Shown piece after piece: positions 53,371-62,568 of a stretch of 64,000 nucleotides of DNA; the first letter of the stretch is position 1; each line of letters starts with the position of its first letter. Position numbers and translations under genes: made by a program. The notes beneath the pieces were generated by a model. The model saw nothing but the letters and a program-made list of their open reading frames with translations. It made no database searches and had not been told where the DNA came from. Source of the stretch: Poritiphilus flavus (GTDB lineage: Bacteria; Bacteroidota; Bacteroidia; Flavobacteriales; Flavobacteriaceae); contig NZ_WXYO01000004.1 in assembly GCF_009901585.1 (NCBI RefSeq), positions 186,001-250,000 on the forward strand. Reading direction: 5' to 3'.

Positions 53371-56283
53371 ATGCGGAAACGAATACTAGTTTATTTATTT
53401 TCCATTGGCTTTTTTTATTCCTGGGGACAAATAGACCCGCTGGTAAGTCAGGATACCCTGGATCAGAAAAAATGGGTAGATGAGACTTATGAGAATCTGT
53501 CGGTTGAAGACCGTATCGGTCAGCTATTTATGGTGATGGTGGCCTCAAATCAGGAAAAGGCAGCTACGGACAAGATAAAGGACATCATACAAAAGCACAG
53601 GATAGGAGGAGTGATATTCTCCAGAGGAGGCCCGGTGCGGCAAGCCCATCTCACCAATTCCTACCAGGCGAATTCCAGGGTCCCATTATTGATTGGTATG
53701 GACGCGGAGTGGGGGCTGGCTATGCGTTTGGATTCGGCTTATGCCTTTCCCTGGAATATGACCCTTGGAGCCGTTACGGACAGCTGCATCATAGAGCGGG
53801 TGGGATACCGGATCGGAAAACACGCGAGACGCCTGGGGGTGCATATAAACTTCGCTCCGGATATAGATATTAACACCAATCCAAAAAATCCCATCATCGG
53901 CAACCGATCTTTCGGGGAAGACAAAGAGATCGTAACCAGGCAGGGCCTGGCCTTTATGCAGGGCATGGCAGAAGCCGGGGTGCTATCCAGTGGAAAGCAC
54001 TTTCCAGGTCATGGAGATACCGCCCAGGATTCTCATAATACCTTACCGACTATAGGGTTTACGCCACAGCGTTTGGACAGTGTAGAACTCTATCCTTATA
54101 AAAAACTCATCGAGAATGGTTTGAGCAGTGTGATGGTAGCTCACTTGAATGTGCCCGAATTGGAAAATCAGGAAGCCCTGCCATCGTCCCTTTCTAAATC
54201 CATAATTACCGGCTTGTTAAAGGAGAAAATGCAGTTCAAGGGACTGGTTTTTACGGACGCATTGAATATGAACGGTGTCGCTAATTACGGCGAGCCTGGT
54301 GAAACCGAATTACAGGCTTTTCTGGCGGGGAATGATATTCTATTGATGCCCCGCGATATAGAAGCTGCCAAGACCAGGATATTAGAGGCTTATGATCAGG
54401 GCAGGATCTCTGATCTACGGCTGGAGGCATCCGTAAAGAAAATGCTCATGGCCAAATACAAGGCCGGATTACACCAATATCAACCTATTGATACCACAGG
54501 CCTTTACGGATCCTTGAATTCCCCGGAAGACGATATGCTTTACGAGGAAGTGATGGAGAATGCTATAACAGTGCTGAAAGACAAGGTAAATCTATTGGCG
54601 ATCAAGAAGCTGGAAAACAAAAAGATAGCCTATGTAAAGTTGGGTGATGCCGAAGGGGATACTTTTCTGAAAAACTTGAATAACTATGCTGAAGTTACCG
54701 AGGTAAGCGCTTCCAATATTGCAGACCTAAAGGCTAAACTGGCAGATTTTAACCTGGTGATCGTAGGATTTCACAAAAGCAACGATAGTCCCTGGAAAGC
54801 CTATAAATTTTCCGAAAAAGACCGGTTCTGGTTACATGAGATCAGCAAACTAAGGACCTCCAATACGATACTTACGGCATTTGCCAAGCCCTACGCATTA
54901 TTGGATGTTGCCAGTTTTGATACCATAGATGCCGTGGTCATGGCCTATCAGAATAGTGAGATAGCCCAGGAAACGGCAGCGGAATTGCTTTTTGGCGCTA
55001 TCGGGGCAAAAGGAAGGCTGCCAGTTACGGCTCACCCGGAGTTTCCGGTTCATTCAGGATTGTCTCTTCAACCCCTGATGCGTTTGGGTTATAGCGTACC
55101 GGAACGCGTGGGGCTTAGCTCCGAAGGCCTGGCTGAGGTGGACCGACTGGTCCAGGATGGTCTGGATTCTTTGATGTATCCCGGTGCACAGGTACTGATA
55201 GCCCGTCGGGGTAAAGTGGTTTACAATAAAGGCTTTGGCAAGACTACTTATAAAGATGGAGATAGTATTCGCGCGGATCATATTTACGATCTGGCTTCCC
55301 TGACCAAGATCCTGGCTACACTACCCACTGTTATGAAGATGGAGGAGGAGGGGCAGATCGCCTTGAACACTACGTTCAAAGAGCTCATACCTGCTTATGA
55401 GGACTCCGAACTCAAAAATGTCACAGTGCTAAAGGCATTAAGTCATTATGGCCGCCTACCTGCCTGGATCGCCTTTTACATAGACACTCTGGATAAAAAG
55501 CGAAGACCTTCCGGAGAGTTCTACCGAAGCAACCCTTCGGACGGATTTTCCATAAAGGTAACAGACCGCATGTACCTCGCGAATGCCTACACCGACTCCA
55601 TATATAACCGCATTGGCAGGCAGGAACTAAAATCAAACAGATATCGCTATAGTGACGTGGCCTATTACGTTCTCAAAAAATATATTGAGGATACTTACGG
55701 TAGAAGCCTGGACGATATTACAGATCAGTTATTTTACAAACGCCTGGGCACGACCAACACCAGTTATAACCCACTGGAGAAGTTCCCCAGGGAAAACATA
55801 GTACCTTCTGAGATTGACAATTATTACCGCTATCAGAAGGTACAGGGATACGTCCATGATATGGGAGCCGCAATGCAAGGTGGAGTAGGTGGGCATGCCG
55901 GCTTATTTAGCAATGCGAATGATGTGGCAAAGATCATGCAGATGTATTTACAGGGTGGATTTTACGGCGGTGAACGATTTTTAGAGGAGCGAACAGTTGA
56001 AAAATTCAACAAATGCTATTTCTGCCATAAAAATGTCAGGCGAGGCGTGGGCTTCGACAAGCCCCAGCTGGAAGATAAGGGGCCAACCTGTGGTTGTGTT
56101 TCCCGCAAGAGTTTTGGACATAGTGGTTTTACCGGGACCTATACCTGGGCAGACCCTGAAGAAGAGATTGTCTACGTATTCTTGTCTAACCGTACCTTTC
56201 CTTCGGCCACCAACCGGCTATTGGTAAAATCCGGGCTTAGGACCCGTATCCAACAGGCTATTTATGATTCCATTATAAATTAG
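53371..56283 (+). CDS. GH3 (NagZ-like) glycosidase fused to a beta-lactamase/transpeptidase-fold domain
   Basis: The 970-residue secreted protein has two enzymes in one chain. The first is a GH3 N-terminal domain of the beta-N-acetylhexosaminidase (NagZ) type: GGVIFSRGGP, GMDAEWGLAMRL, KHFPGHGDTAQDSH (from K210) and nucleophile D296 in VFTDALNM, then a GH3 C-terminal sandwich to about residue 570. The second is a serine-hydrolase domain from about residue 585 with SLTK (S643), YSD near residue 758 and HSGFTG (H917). The signal peptide is weak but present. The likely role is trimming of peptidoglycan fragments in the periplasm. This architecture is known in Bacteroidota. Confidence 0.9.
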   Translation: MRKRILVYLFSIGFFYSWGQIDPLVSQDTLDQKKWVDETYENLSVEDRIGQLFMVMVASNQEKAATDKIKDIIQKHRIGGVIFSRGGPVRQAHLTNSYQANSRVPLLIGMDAEWGLAMRLDSAYAFPWNMTLGAVTDSCIIERVGYRIGKHARRLGVHINFAPDIDINTNPKNPIIGNRSFGEDKEIVTRQGLAFMQGMAEAGVLSSGKHFPGHGDTAQDSHNTLPTIGFTPQRLDSVELYPYKKLIENGLSSVMVAHLNVPELENQEALPSSLSKSIITGLLKEKMQFKGLVFTDALNMNGVANYGEPGETELQAFLAGNDILLMPRDIEAAKTRILEAYDQGRISDLRLEASVKKMLMAKYKAGLHQYQPIDTTGLYGSLNSPEDDMLYEEVMENAITVLKDKVNLLAIKKLENKKIAYVKLGDAEGDTFLKNLNNYAEVTEVSASNIADLKAKLADFNLVIVGFHKSNDSPWKAYKFSEKDRFWLHEISKLRTSNTILTAFAKPYALLDVASFDTIDAVVMAYQNSEIAQETAAELLFGAIGAKGRLPVTAHPEFPVHSGLSLQPLMRLGYSVPERVGLSSEGLAEVDRLVQDGLDSLMYPGAQVLIARRGKVVYNKGFGKTTYKDGDSIRADHIYDLASLTKILATLPTVMKMEEEGQIALNTTFKELIPAYEDSELKNVTVLKALSHYGRLPAWIAFYIDTLDKKRRPSGEFYRSNPSDGFSIKVTDRMYLANAYTDSIYNRIGRQELKSNRYRYSDVAYYVLKKYIEDTYGRSLDDITDQLFYKRLGTTNTSYNPLEKFPRENIVPSEIDNYYRYQKVQGYVHDMGAAMQGGVGGHAGLFSNANDVAKIMQMYLQGGFYGGERFLEERTVEKFNKCYFCHKNVRRGVGFDKPQLEDKGPTCGCVSRKSFGHSGFTGTYTWADPEEEIVYVFLSNRTFPSATNRLLVKSGLRTRIQQAIYDSIIN

Positions 56284-56312
56284 CGAAGGAATTAAAATGT
56301 AGATTTGTATTC

Positions 56313-57455
56313 ATGAAGATAGCTATTGTTTGTTATCCCACCTTCGGAGGAAGTGGGGTAGTGGCCACTGAACTGGGTATTGCATTGGCCAACAGGGGAC
56401 ATGAAGTTCATTTTGTTACTTATAAACAACCGGTAAGACTGGAGCTTTTGAGCAACAAGATCTACTTCCACGAAGTTCATGTTCCAGAGTACCCGCTATT
56501 TCACTATCAACCATATGAGCTCGCACTTTCCAGCAAGCTAGTGGACACCATTAAGCTATTCGGGATTGAATTGTTGCATGTGCACTATGCCATACCTCAT
56601 GCATATGCGGGCTTTATGGCCAAGAAAATATTGGAGGAAGAAGGCATCTATGTGCCTATGATCACCACCTTGCACGGAACGGACATCACCTTGGTCGGGA
56701 ACCATCCATTCTATAAGCCGGCGGTTACCTTTAGTATCAATAAGTCTGATGTGGTGACCTCGGTATCTGAAAATCTAAGACAGAGCACAAAGGATTTGTT
56801 CGGGATCAAAAAGGAGATAGAAGTGATCCCAAACTTTATAGACAAGCGAAAGTACAGCATGCAATACACGGATTGCCAGCGTTCACTTATGGCCAATGAC
56901 GATGAAAAGATAATTACGCATATCAGTAATTTCCGTGCGGTAAAACGGATACCAGATGTCATTCGCATATTTTACGAGATACAGCGTAAGATCCCTGCAA
57001 AGCTAATCATGGTCGGAGAGGGGCCGGAGAAAGAAAAGGCAGAAAGGCTTTGCGAAAGACTGGGAATCAAAAACCGGGTAGTCTTCCTTGGGAATAGCAA
57101 TGAGATAGATCGTATCCTTTGCTTCTCAGATCTGTTCTTACTCCCTTCAGAAACAGAGAGCTTTGGACTCGCTGCCCTGGAAGCCATGATCAATAAAGTG
57201 GCTGTGATCTCCAGTGATACCGGGGGTATTCCGGAGGTAAACAAACATGGGGTTACAGGGTATTTGAGCAAAGTTGGCGATATTGACAATATGGTAGCCA
57301 ACGCCCTGAGTATTTTAGAGAACGATCAAACGCTGGAAAAGTTCAAAGAAAACGCTTTTAAGGAAGCTTCAAAGTTTGATATCACCCATATACTTCCGCT
57401 TTACGAGGCTGTTTACGAGAAGGCCTACAAGGGGCGATATAAAAACGCTTACTAA
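56313..57455 (+). CDS. bshA: N-acetyl-alpha-D-glucosaminyl L-malate synthase BshA
   Basis: This 380-residue GT4 glycosyltransferase carries out the first step of bacillithiol synthesis, joining GlcNAc from UDP-GlcNAc to malate. It begins IAIVCYPTFGGSGVVATELGIAL, a distinctive BshA N-terminus, and continues with HVHYAIPHA, TTLHGTDITLVG and the donor-binding TESFGLAALEAM block. bshB and bshC are not in the window. A TAGATTTG box ends 5 bases before the ATG, so the mRNA may be nearly leaderless. Confidence 0.95.
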   Translation: MKIAIVCYPTFGGSGVVATELGIALANRGHEVHFVTYKQPVRLELLSNKIYFHEVHVPEYPLFHYQPYELALSSKLVDTIKLFGIELLHVHYAIPHAYAGFMAKKILEEEGIYVPMITTLHGTDITLVGNHPFYKPAVTFSINKSDVVTSVSENLRQSTKDLFGIKKEIEVIPNFIDKRKYSMQYTDCQRSLMANDDEKIITHISNFRAVKRIPDVIRIFYEIQRKIPAKLIMVGEGPEKEKAERLCERLGIKNRVVFLGNSNEIDRILCFSDLFLLPSETESFGLAALEAMINKVAVISSDTGGIPEVNKHGVTGYLSKVGDIDNMVANALSILENDQTLEKFKENAFKEASKFDITHILPLYEAVYEKAYKGRYKNAY

Positions 57456-57461
57456 TTGATT

Positions 57462-57923
57462 ATGAATAAATTAGTATTCGTTATCTTAATTCTTATTTTA
57501 GGCTGTAAAAGTCAAAAAGAAGGAGTGAATACCAATGAAGCACAAACGGCAGTGGAAAACAATCTTACCTATGTTCTCAGCGATAGCTATGGAGGGACTG
57601 AAGTTCCTGAACTCATGATTATCCGAGAGGCCGGAAAGCTAAAGCGCTTCTTCCTGGAGATCAATAAAACGAGAAAACCTGGACTGCCAATTCCAAAAGT
57701 GGACTTCTCCAGGGAAATGGTGGTGATTTACTGCGGAGGCGAGGTTTCAGGAAGTCGTATTCCTGCCCTGCAAACCAAATCGGAAAATCCGGAAAAACTG
57801 GTACTTTCCGTGGCCACGGAAAAGACTGAGAATCAGGAAAGTTCTACCGCCATTACTTATCCTTTCATCCTTTATACCTTACCGCTTACCGATCGGGAAA
57901 TTGAGCTAGAACGAGAAAACTAG
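57462..57923 (+). CDS. Small lipoprotein of unknown function
   Basis: ATG 57462 is taken instead of the TTG two codons earlier. It gives MNKLVFVILILILGC with the lipid cysteine at C15 and 153 residues. The mature part contains VLSDSYGGTEVPELMIIREAGKLKRFFLEINKTRKPG and EMVVIYCGGEVSG. No family is recognised; it has the look of a short protease-complex inhibitor-like or PrcB-type beta protein, but this is a guess. It follows bshA by 6 bases and may share its transcript. Confidence 0.75.
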   Translation: MNKLVFVILILILGCKSQKEGVNTNEAQTAVENNLTYVLSDSYGGTEVPELMIIREAGKLKRFFLEINKTRKPGLPIPKVDFSREMVVIYCGGEVSGSRIPALQTKSENPEKLVLSVATEKTENQESSTAITYPFILYTLPLTDREIELEREN

Positions 57924-57980
57924 ACGTATCAGCGGCTAAGTTGACCTTCTGTCGAATTTTATTGAAGATCATACCCGGAA

Positions 57981-58012
57981 TTTGGCACCGCATTATAGCT
58001 GGGGTAATTTTG
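57981..58012 (+). promoter_or_regulatory. Promoter of the OmpA-family gene
   Basis: TTTG (57981-57984), 20 bases, then TAATTTTG (58005-58012) fits the Bacteroidota consensus. The transcript would start near 58018, leaving a leader of about 25 bases. Confidence 0.65.
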
Positions 58013-58042
58013 TTTTACAATTAAGCCCTAAATCTTAAAATT

Positions 58043-59221
58043 ATGAAAGCCTATAAGAATGTCCTCGCTGTGGCAATTCTGCTCTTTTTCGCAAAATCTT
58101 TCGGGCAGGAAGAAATAGCCCTCACCGCAAAGGATAGTATCGTCAAGAGCTCCTGGATGGCAGGTCTTGGATACACCATTATTGACGATTCCGGTGATGT
58201 TTTTGATCAGCTTTTTGATGCAGACAGTCAATGGAATATGGTAGCTTTTCCCTCAAGAGCCAGTATAGGAAGGTATTTTGAGAGCGGAATAGGTGTTGAA
58301 GCCATTGCGGCCTATTCTCAATACAAAGAAGGGAAGATCATAGATGGGGTGGTGAATGACACCGACATAGACTATTGGTCTATAGATACCCGATTGTCTT
58401 ATGACCTCAATAAGATCATTGGACAGACAGCCTGGTTTGACCCCTATGTCGGGGTAGGTTTGGGTTATACAGACGCCAATAACCAGGGCAGGGGTACTTA
58501 CAATGCCGTTGTGGGCTTCAGAACATGGCTTTCGGACAATTGGGGTATTGATCTCAATTCTTCGGGTAAATGGTCTATAGGTGATAACGCCACCAACCAC
58601 ATCCAACACGCTGCCGGGGTAGTGTACCAATTCGGTATCGAAAAAGGGCTTTCAAAGAAAGGGGAAGAGAAATTAGCGCTTATAGAAGAACTGGAAAAAG
58701 AACGTCAGCGGGTAGCAGATTCCATTGCAACGGCCAAGCGGGCTGAAGAAGAAGCCAAGGCGCTTGCAGAAAGGCTGGCTCGTGAGAAACGCGAAGCAGA
58801 ACTTGCCGCGGCAGAAAAAGCCAGGCAGGAAGCTGAGCAAAAACGCAAACAACAGTTGTTAGATGCTATCGAAAGTCTGGGTAAACCCTATTTCGCCCTG
58901 AATTCTTCCTATCTGGGCAGAGAATCCAAATCCGTACTCGATGGTTTAGCAACGCTTTTAGCCGAAACGCCTACACTAAAACTAAGGATCACCGCTCACG
59001 CGGATTCCAGGGGTGCTGAAAAATACAATCAATGGTTGTCTGAACGCCGTGCTAAACGCGTTCTGGATTACCTGACCAAAAAAGGGGTGGAAGCAGATCG
59101 ATTGATCGGCGAAGGTCTGGGTGAAACCCAATTAACCAATCATTGTAAGAATGATGTACCTTGTTCGGAGGCAGAACATCGCGTAAACCGAAGAACGGAG
59201 TTTCTAGTCGTGGAGTACTAA
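58043..59221 (+). CDS. OmpA-family outer-membrane protein with coiled coil
   Basis: The 392-residue protein has a signal peptide ending SFGQE. An N-terminal beta-barrel domain follows (about residues 30-200; WFDPYVGVGLGYTDANNQGRG). Residues 205-275 form a strongly charged helix rich in Glu/Lys/Ala/Arg. The C-terminal OmpA peptidoglycan-binding domain ends the protein (ITAHADSRGAEKYNQWLSERRAKRVLDYL). It probably ties the outer membrane to the cell wall. A clear promoter precedes it; it converges with the HAD gene, 5 bases between stops. Confidence 0.93.
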   Translation: MKAYKNVLAVAILLFFAKSFGQEEIALTAKDSIVKSSWMAGLGYTIIDDSGDVFDQLFDADSQWNMVAFPSRASIGRYFESGIGVEAIAAYSQYKEGKIIDGVVNDTDIDYWSIDTRLSYDLNKIIGQTAWFDPYVGVGLGYTDANNQGRGTYNAVVGFRTWLSDNWGIDLNSSGKWSIGDNATNHIQHAAGVVYQFGIEKGLSKKGEEKLALIEELEKERQRVADSIATAKRAEEEAKALAERLAREKREAELAAAEKARQEAEQKRKQQLLDAIESLGKPYFALNSSYLGRESKSVLDGLATLLAETPTLKLRITAHADSRGAEKYNQWLSERRAKRVLDYLTKKGVEADRLIGEGLGETQLTNHCKNDVPCSEAEHRVNRRTEFLVVEY

Positions 59222-59226
59222 AAGCC

Positions 59227-59883
59227 CTAAATTATCCGGATCTCAGAAATTTGTTGAATAAAGAATTGCGGCAGATATTCCTTTGAGAAATACTGATAAG
59301 CATTGCTGTGGATGTTCAGGCCATTGTCCATAAGGCCAATGGTCTTCCATCCCAAACTATTTGGCGTAACAAAGTCTTTTTTAGCATTATCTGCAATGTA
59401 GCAATACTTAGCTACAGCATATTTGTCCATAAAAACCTTATAGTTGTTGAGGTCTGGCTTTTCAGATCCGAGTACTTCGGAAATAGCAATATGGTCTATG
59501 AGGTTTTCAATGCCCAGCGCCCTTATTTTGTTCATTTGAGTGATTTCCCTGCCATCCGTAAGTATGCCTGTCTGCCCGCCTTTGGACCTGATCTCCTTTA
59601 GTAGCTCAACCACACCCCGGAAAGGAACTATATTGGGTATATGTTCCCGATAATCCTTTATCAACCGGGTTTTAGAAATTCCGTATTGCTCTGAGAGCAT
59701 TCCAAAAACGTCCTCTTTATTTCGGTATAAGGAAAACATGAGAACATAAAGTTTCCTCCAATCTTCGGGGTCTAATTGCCTTGCAATGTGAATATAAGCG
59801 GATCTTAAGAACTCCAGTTCATTGTAAATGGTGTCGTCCAGGTCAAAAACAATTACGGTCTTTGAATCAACCTTTATATCCAT
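59227..59883 (-). CDS. HAD-superfamily hydrolase
   Basis: The 218-residue protein begins with the HAD nucleophile motif VIVFDLDDTIYNE and shows motif II in TGILTDGRE, a motif III lysine in LGSEKPD and a motif IV Asp in CYIADNAKKDF. It removes phosphate from a small molecule, perhaps a sugar intermediate. It is the last gene of the polysaccharide run; its start overlaps the ATP-grasp stop by 17 bases, so the two are coupled and probably act on linked steps. Confidence 0.88.
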   Translation of the reverse strand: MDIKVDSKTVIVFDLDDTIYNELEFLRSAYIHIARQLDPEDWRKLYVLMFSLYRNKEDVFGMLSEQYGISKTRLIKDYREHIPNIVPFRGVVELLKEIRSKGGQTGILTDGREITQMNKIRALGIENLIDHIAISEVLGSEKPDLNNYKVFMDKYAVAKYCYIADNAKKDFVTPNSLGWKTIGLMDNGLNIHSNAYQYFSKEYLPQFFIQQISEIRII

Positions 59884-60835
59884 GGACTAAAATTTCATCA
59901 TCATATCGCAACATGAGCAAATCGCCTTCCCAGCAGTCAAAATTATCTTCAACTGATTGGTCCAGCAGGTACTCCTGAATGATCCATTTCGGGAAGTTCG
60001 CTCCTGCCAGGTAGGATAGGGGATATCCACCACCAAAACGGGGGTTGATCTCTATCCCGTATATCCTGGGCTCGGATTTGTGTTTGAAAAATTGAGTGGT
60101 AAGGCAGCCTACAGCCCCTTCAATTTCCGCCATATGTTCTCTGATATACGGAACCAGGTCGTCTTTACAGGTTACACCTTTATTGACTTCCCCATCCCGT
60201 ACTTCTATCCTTTTCCTGGGGACCGCGCATTTGAGTTTGTGATCTCTGCCGTAGTAAAGGTCGCAGGTATATTCTTCAAACTGCGAATGATCCAGATATT
60301 CCAGGAACATGAGCTTTTTATTGGCAAAGTGATGCTCCTGCAGCTCTTCTTTCTTTTGTATGAGGTAAGTGTCTACGCTGCGGCTCCCGTCCCAGGGTTT
60401 CAGGAACATAGGGAGCTTGTAATTGTCCCGTGGGTATTCTTTGGCCACGGCAATCCCTTTTTCCTCGAAGAACTTGTGGATCTTTCGTTTATCGCGGCAC
60501 TTTACGATAAAATCAGGAGAGGATATTACCGCTTGGATCCCGTGATCTTTCAGGAGGGAGGAATTCTCTGCCAGGAGCAGCAGTTCGGTATCTATGGTGG
60601 GAATAATTAAGCCAATCTGGTGTTCTTTACACTTTCCGATCAGATAGTCGATGTAGTTGGGTTCCGAAAGTCGCGGAACTTTAAATGAACCATCGGCCAC
60701 AGTACAGGCGGCTGCGAGTGCAGGATTAGCATCGGCGGCATAAACCCTGGCTTCCGGGTTTACTTTTTTCAGTTCTTTTTGGAAAGCTCTGAGCAAAGAA
60801 ACACGCCTGCCTGCCGAAGTGATCAATATATTCAT
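59867..60835 (-). CDS. ATP-grasp ligase (carbamoyl-phosphate-synthase-large-chain-like)
   Basis: The 322-residue protein opens with [21 protein letters not shown] and has an ATP-grasp centre: FLKPWDGSRSVDTYLIQ, SQFEEYTCDLYYG and the metal site IYGIEINPRFGGGYPLSY. Such enzymes join a carboxylate to an amine with ATP; in capsule loci they add amino-acid or similar groups to sugars. It overlaps the GT2 stop by 4 bases and the HAD start by 17 bases. Confidence 0.88.
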   Translation of the reverse strand: MNILITSAGRRVSLLRAFQKELKKVNPEARVYAADANPALAAACTVADGSFKVPRLSEPNYIDYLIGKCKEHQIGLIIPTIDTELLLLAENSSLLKDHGIQAVISSPDFIVKCRDKRKIHKFFEEKGIAVAKEYPRDNYKLPMFLKPWDGSRSVDTYLIQKKEELQEHHFANKKLMFLEYLDHSQFEEYTCDLYYGRDHKLKCAVPRKRIEVRDGEVNKGVTCKDDLVPYIREHMAEIEGAVGCLTTQFFKHKSEPRIYGIEINPRFGGGYPLSYLAGANFPKWIIQEYLLDQSVEDNFDCWEGDLLMLRYDDEILVHGYKG

Positions 60836-61851
60836 CTGACTATTGCGTAAAAAGTTCGGAAAATCTTGATAAACGGATTTATCAAATATTTTCTGTTAAA
60901 GATAAAAACCATAAACGAATAGCTAAAACCGCTATAGTCTTTACCCAGGAATTTTTTAAGCGGATAGGCGTCTATCTCTTCGAACCCACTTAACATTTCG
61001 GGAATTCTTTTTACAGAAAGGTCAGATTTCATCAGCCTGACCAGAAGGAAGAAAACAAAGGATTGTTGCCTGGTTTTGAGGCGCTGTATACATTTTTCTG
61101 CCTTTGGGTGCTCTTTAGGTATCTCCTTTATCAGCCCGTCAAATACATGGGCGGCGTTGGCATTGTCAAAAATAACCTTGTTGTAGTGCTCGGGAGTTTT
61201 ATTCCTCATGGCCGAGGTAGGTAAGATCCTGTATCTGTGCAGGTCTATATCCACATGCGCCATGCGCTTTGCGGTGCAAAAAAGTTCGGCCGTTAAAATG
61301 GCATCTTCCATCCATCGACCCTCAATAAAACGATGATTATTGGAGGTCAGGAATTCCTTTCGTACTAAGTACCACCAGATCTCATTGTGGAATTTCTTTT
61401 TGGCGATATAGCTGATACCATCGCTTATATCCAGCTCACAAACCGGCTCAAATGGCGCACCATCTGTGATATAATCGTCCTTACCAACGGGTATTGAAAT
61501 AAAACTTAGAATATCAACCTGCTGACTTTCAGCCAGATTGAGCACTTCATGTAGCCTGTTTTCCACCAGGTAATCATCCGGGTCCAGAAAATAGATATAG
61601 GCCCCAATAGCTTTGTCCAACCCGCTATTCCGTGCAGCGCCAACACCCGCGTTCTTTTTATCGATGATCTCAATTTGCGGATTTTGGGCCTGATAAGACT
61701 TTGCAATCTCCAGAGTCCGGTCTTTGGAGCCGTCGTTGACCACGATGATCTCATGTTCATCCGGATCGAGTTCCTGGGCCAGAAGACTGTCCAGGCATTG
61801 AGGCAGGTAGGCCTCCATATTATAGCAGGGGATTACGATACTTAATCTCAT
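60832..61851 (-). CDS. Family 2 glycosyltransferase
   Basis: ATG 61851 gives [24 protein letters not shown], the natural GT-A start, and 339 residues; the ORF to 61941 lies inside the upstream gene. The nucleotide-sugar site is seen in [10 protein letters not shown] and the metal motif in YFLDPDDYL. It should add one sugar to the lipid-linked repeat unit on the cytoplasmic side. Start and stop both overlap neighbours by 4 bases. Confidence 0.92.
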   Translation of the reverse strand: MRLSIVIPCYNMEAYLPQCLDSLLAQELDPDEHEIIVVNDGSKDRTLEIAKSYQAQNPQIEIIDKKNAGVGAARNSGLDKAIGAYIYFLDPDDYLVENRLHEVLNLAESQQVDILSFISIPVGKDDYITDGAPFEPVCELDISDGISYIAKKKFHNEIWWYLVRKEFLTSNNHRFIEGRWMEDAILTAELFCTAKRMAHVDIDLHRYRILPTSAMRNKTPEHYNKVIFDNANAAHVFDGLIKEIPKEHPKAEKCIQRLKTRQQSFVFFLLVRLMKSDLSVKRIPEMLSGFEEIDAYPLKKFLGKDYSGFSYSFMVFIFNRKYLINPFIKIFRTFYAIVR

Positions 61852-62456
61852 GAAGCTTCGTTTCCGGTGAAGAATTCCATGGTAGCGCTGGTGCCGGACG
61901 AAATTCCTTCTCTTTTTAATACTTTCAAGAAGGTCAGCCACAAGATCTTCATGTCCAGGCTAAAACTGATGTTCTCTACGTACCACACATCATATTCAAA
62001 CTTCTGATCCCATGAAATGGCGTTCCTGCCGTTCACCTGGGCCCACCCTGTTATTCCCGGTCTTACCAAATGCCTTTTTTTCTGTCTTTCGTTGTAAAGG
62101 GGCAGGTAGGATACCAGCAAGGGTCTGGGGCCTATCAGACTCATTTCACCCTTAAGTACATTGAACAACTGCGGAATTTCGTCCAGTGAAGTCTTTCTTA
62201 CGAATTGTCCTATCCTTGTTAGTCGTTCTTCATCTGGCAAAAGCTCATTATCCGGTCCGCGTTCGTCCGTCATGGACTTGAATTTAGTGATCTTAAAGAT
62301 CTTCTCGTTTTTTCCTGGCCTGGATTGGGAAAAAAGAATGCTGCCTTGCGCCAGGAGCAATAACAAACTTACCACTATCAGCACTGGGCTGAGTAGCAAT
62401 AAAAGTACAGAAGATAAAACTATGTCCAGCAAGCGCTTAAAAAAACGGACGTACAT
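61848..62456 (-). CDS. Sugar-1-phosphate (phosphoglycosyl) transferase, monotopic type
   Basis: The 202-residue protein has one N-terminal hydrophobic helix ([19 protein letters not shown]) and the PGT core: [24 protein letters not shown], the catalytic DE pair in [24 protein letters not shown], and [14 protein letters not shown]. It attaches the first sugar phosphate to undecaprenyl phosphate and so starts repeat-unit assembly. The small size (no extra membrane domain) matches PglC/WcaJ-core enzymes. Confidence 0.95.
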   Translation of the reverse strand: MYVRFFKRLLDIVLSSVLLLLLSPVLIVVSLLLLLAQGSILFSQSRPGKNEKIFKITKFKSMTDERGPDNELLPDEERLTRIGQFVRKTSLDEIPQLFNVLKGEMSLIGPRPLLVSYLPLYNERQKKRHLVRPGITGWAQVNGRNAISWDQKFEYDVWYVENISFSLDMKILWLTFLKVLKREGISSGTSATMEFFTGNEAS

Positions 62457-62568
62457 ATTTACTTACCCTTTACATTGCAAAATAAGACCATATTTTTGGA
62501 TAGCCTCTCAATTAATGGACAAATGACACCCTAAAAAAGTTATAAGGTCCCCATTCATATCAGACCAG

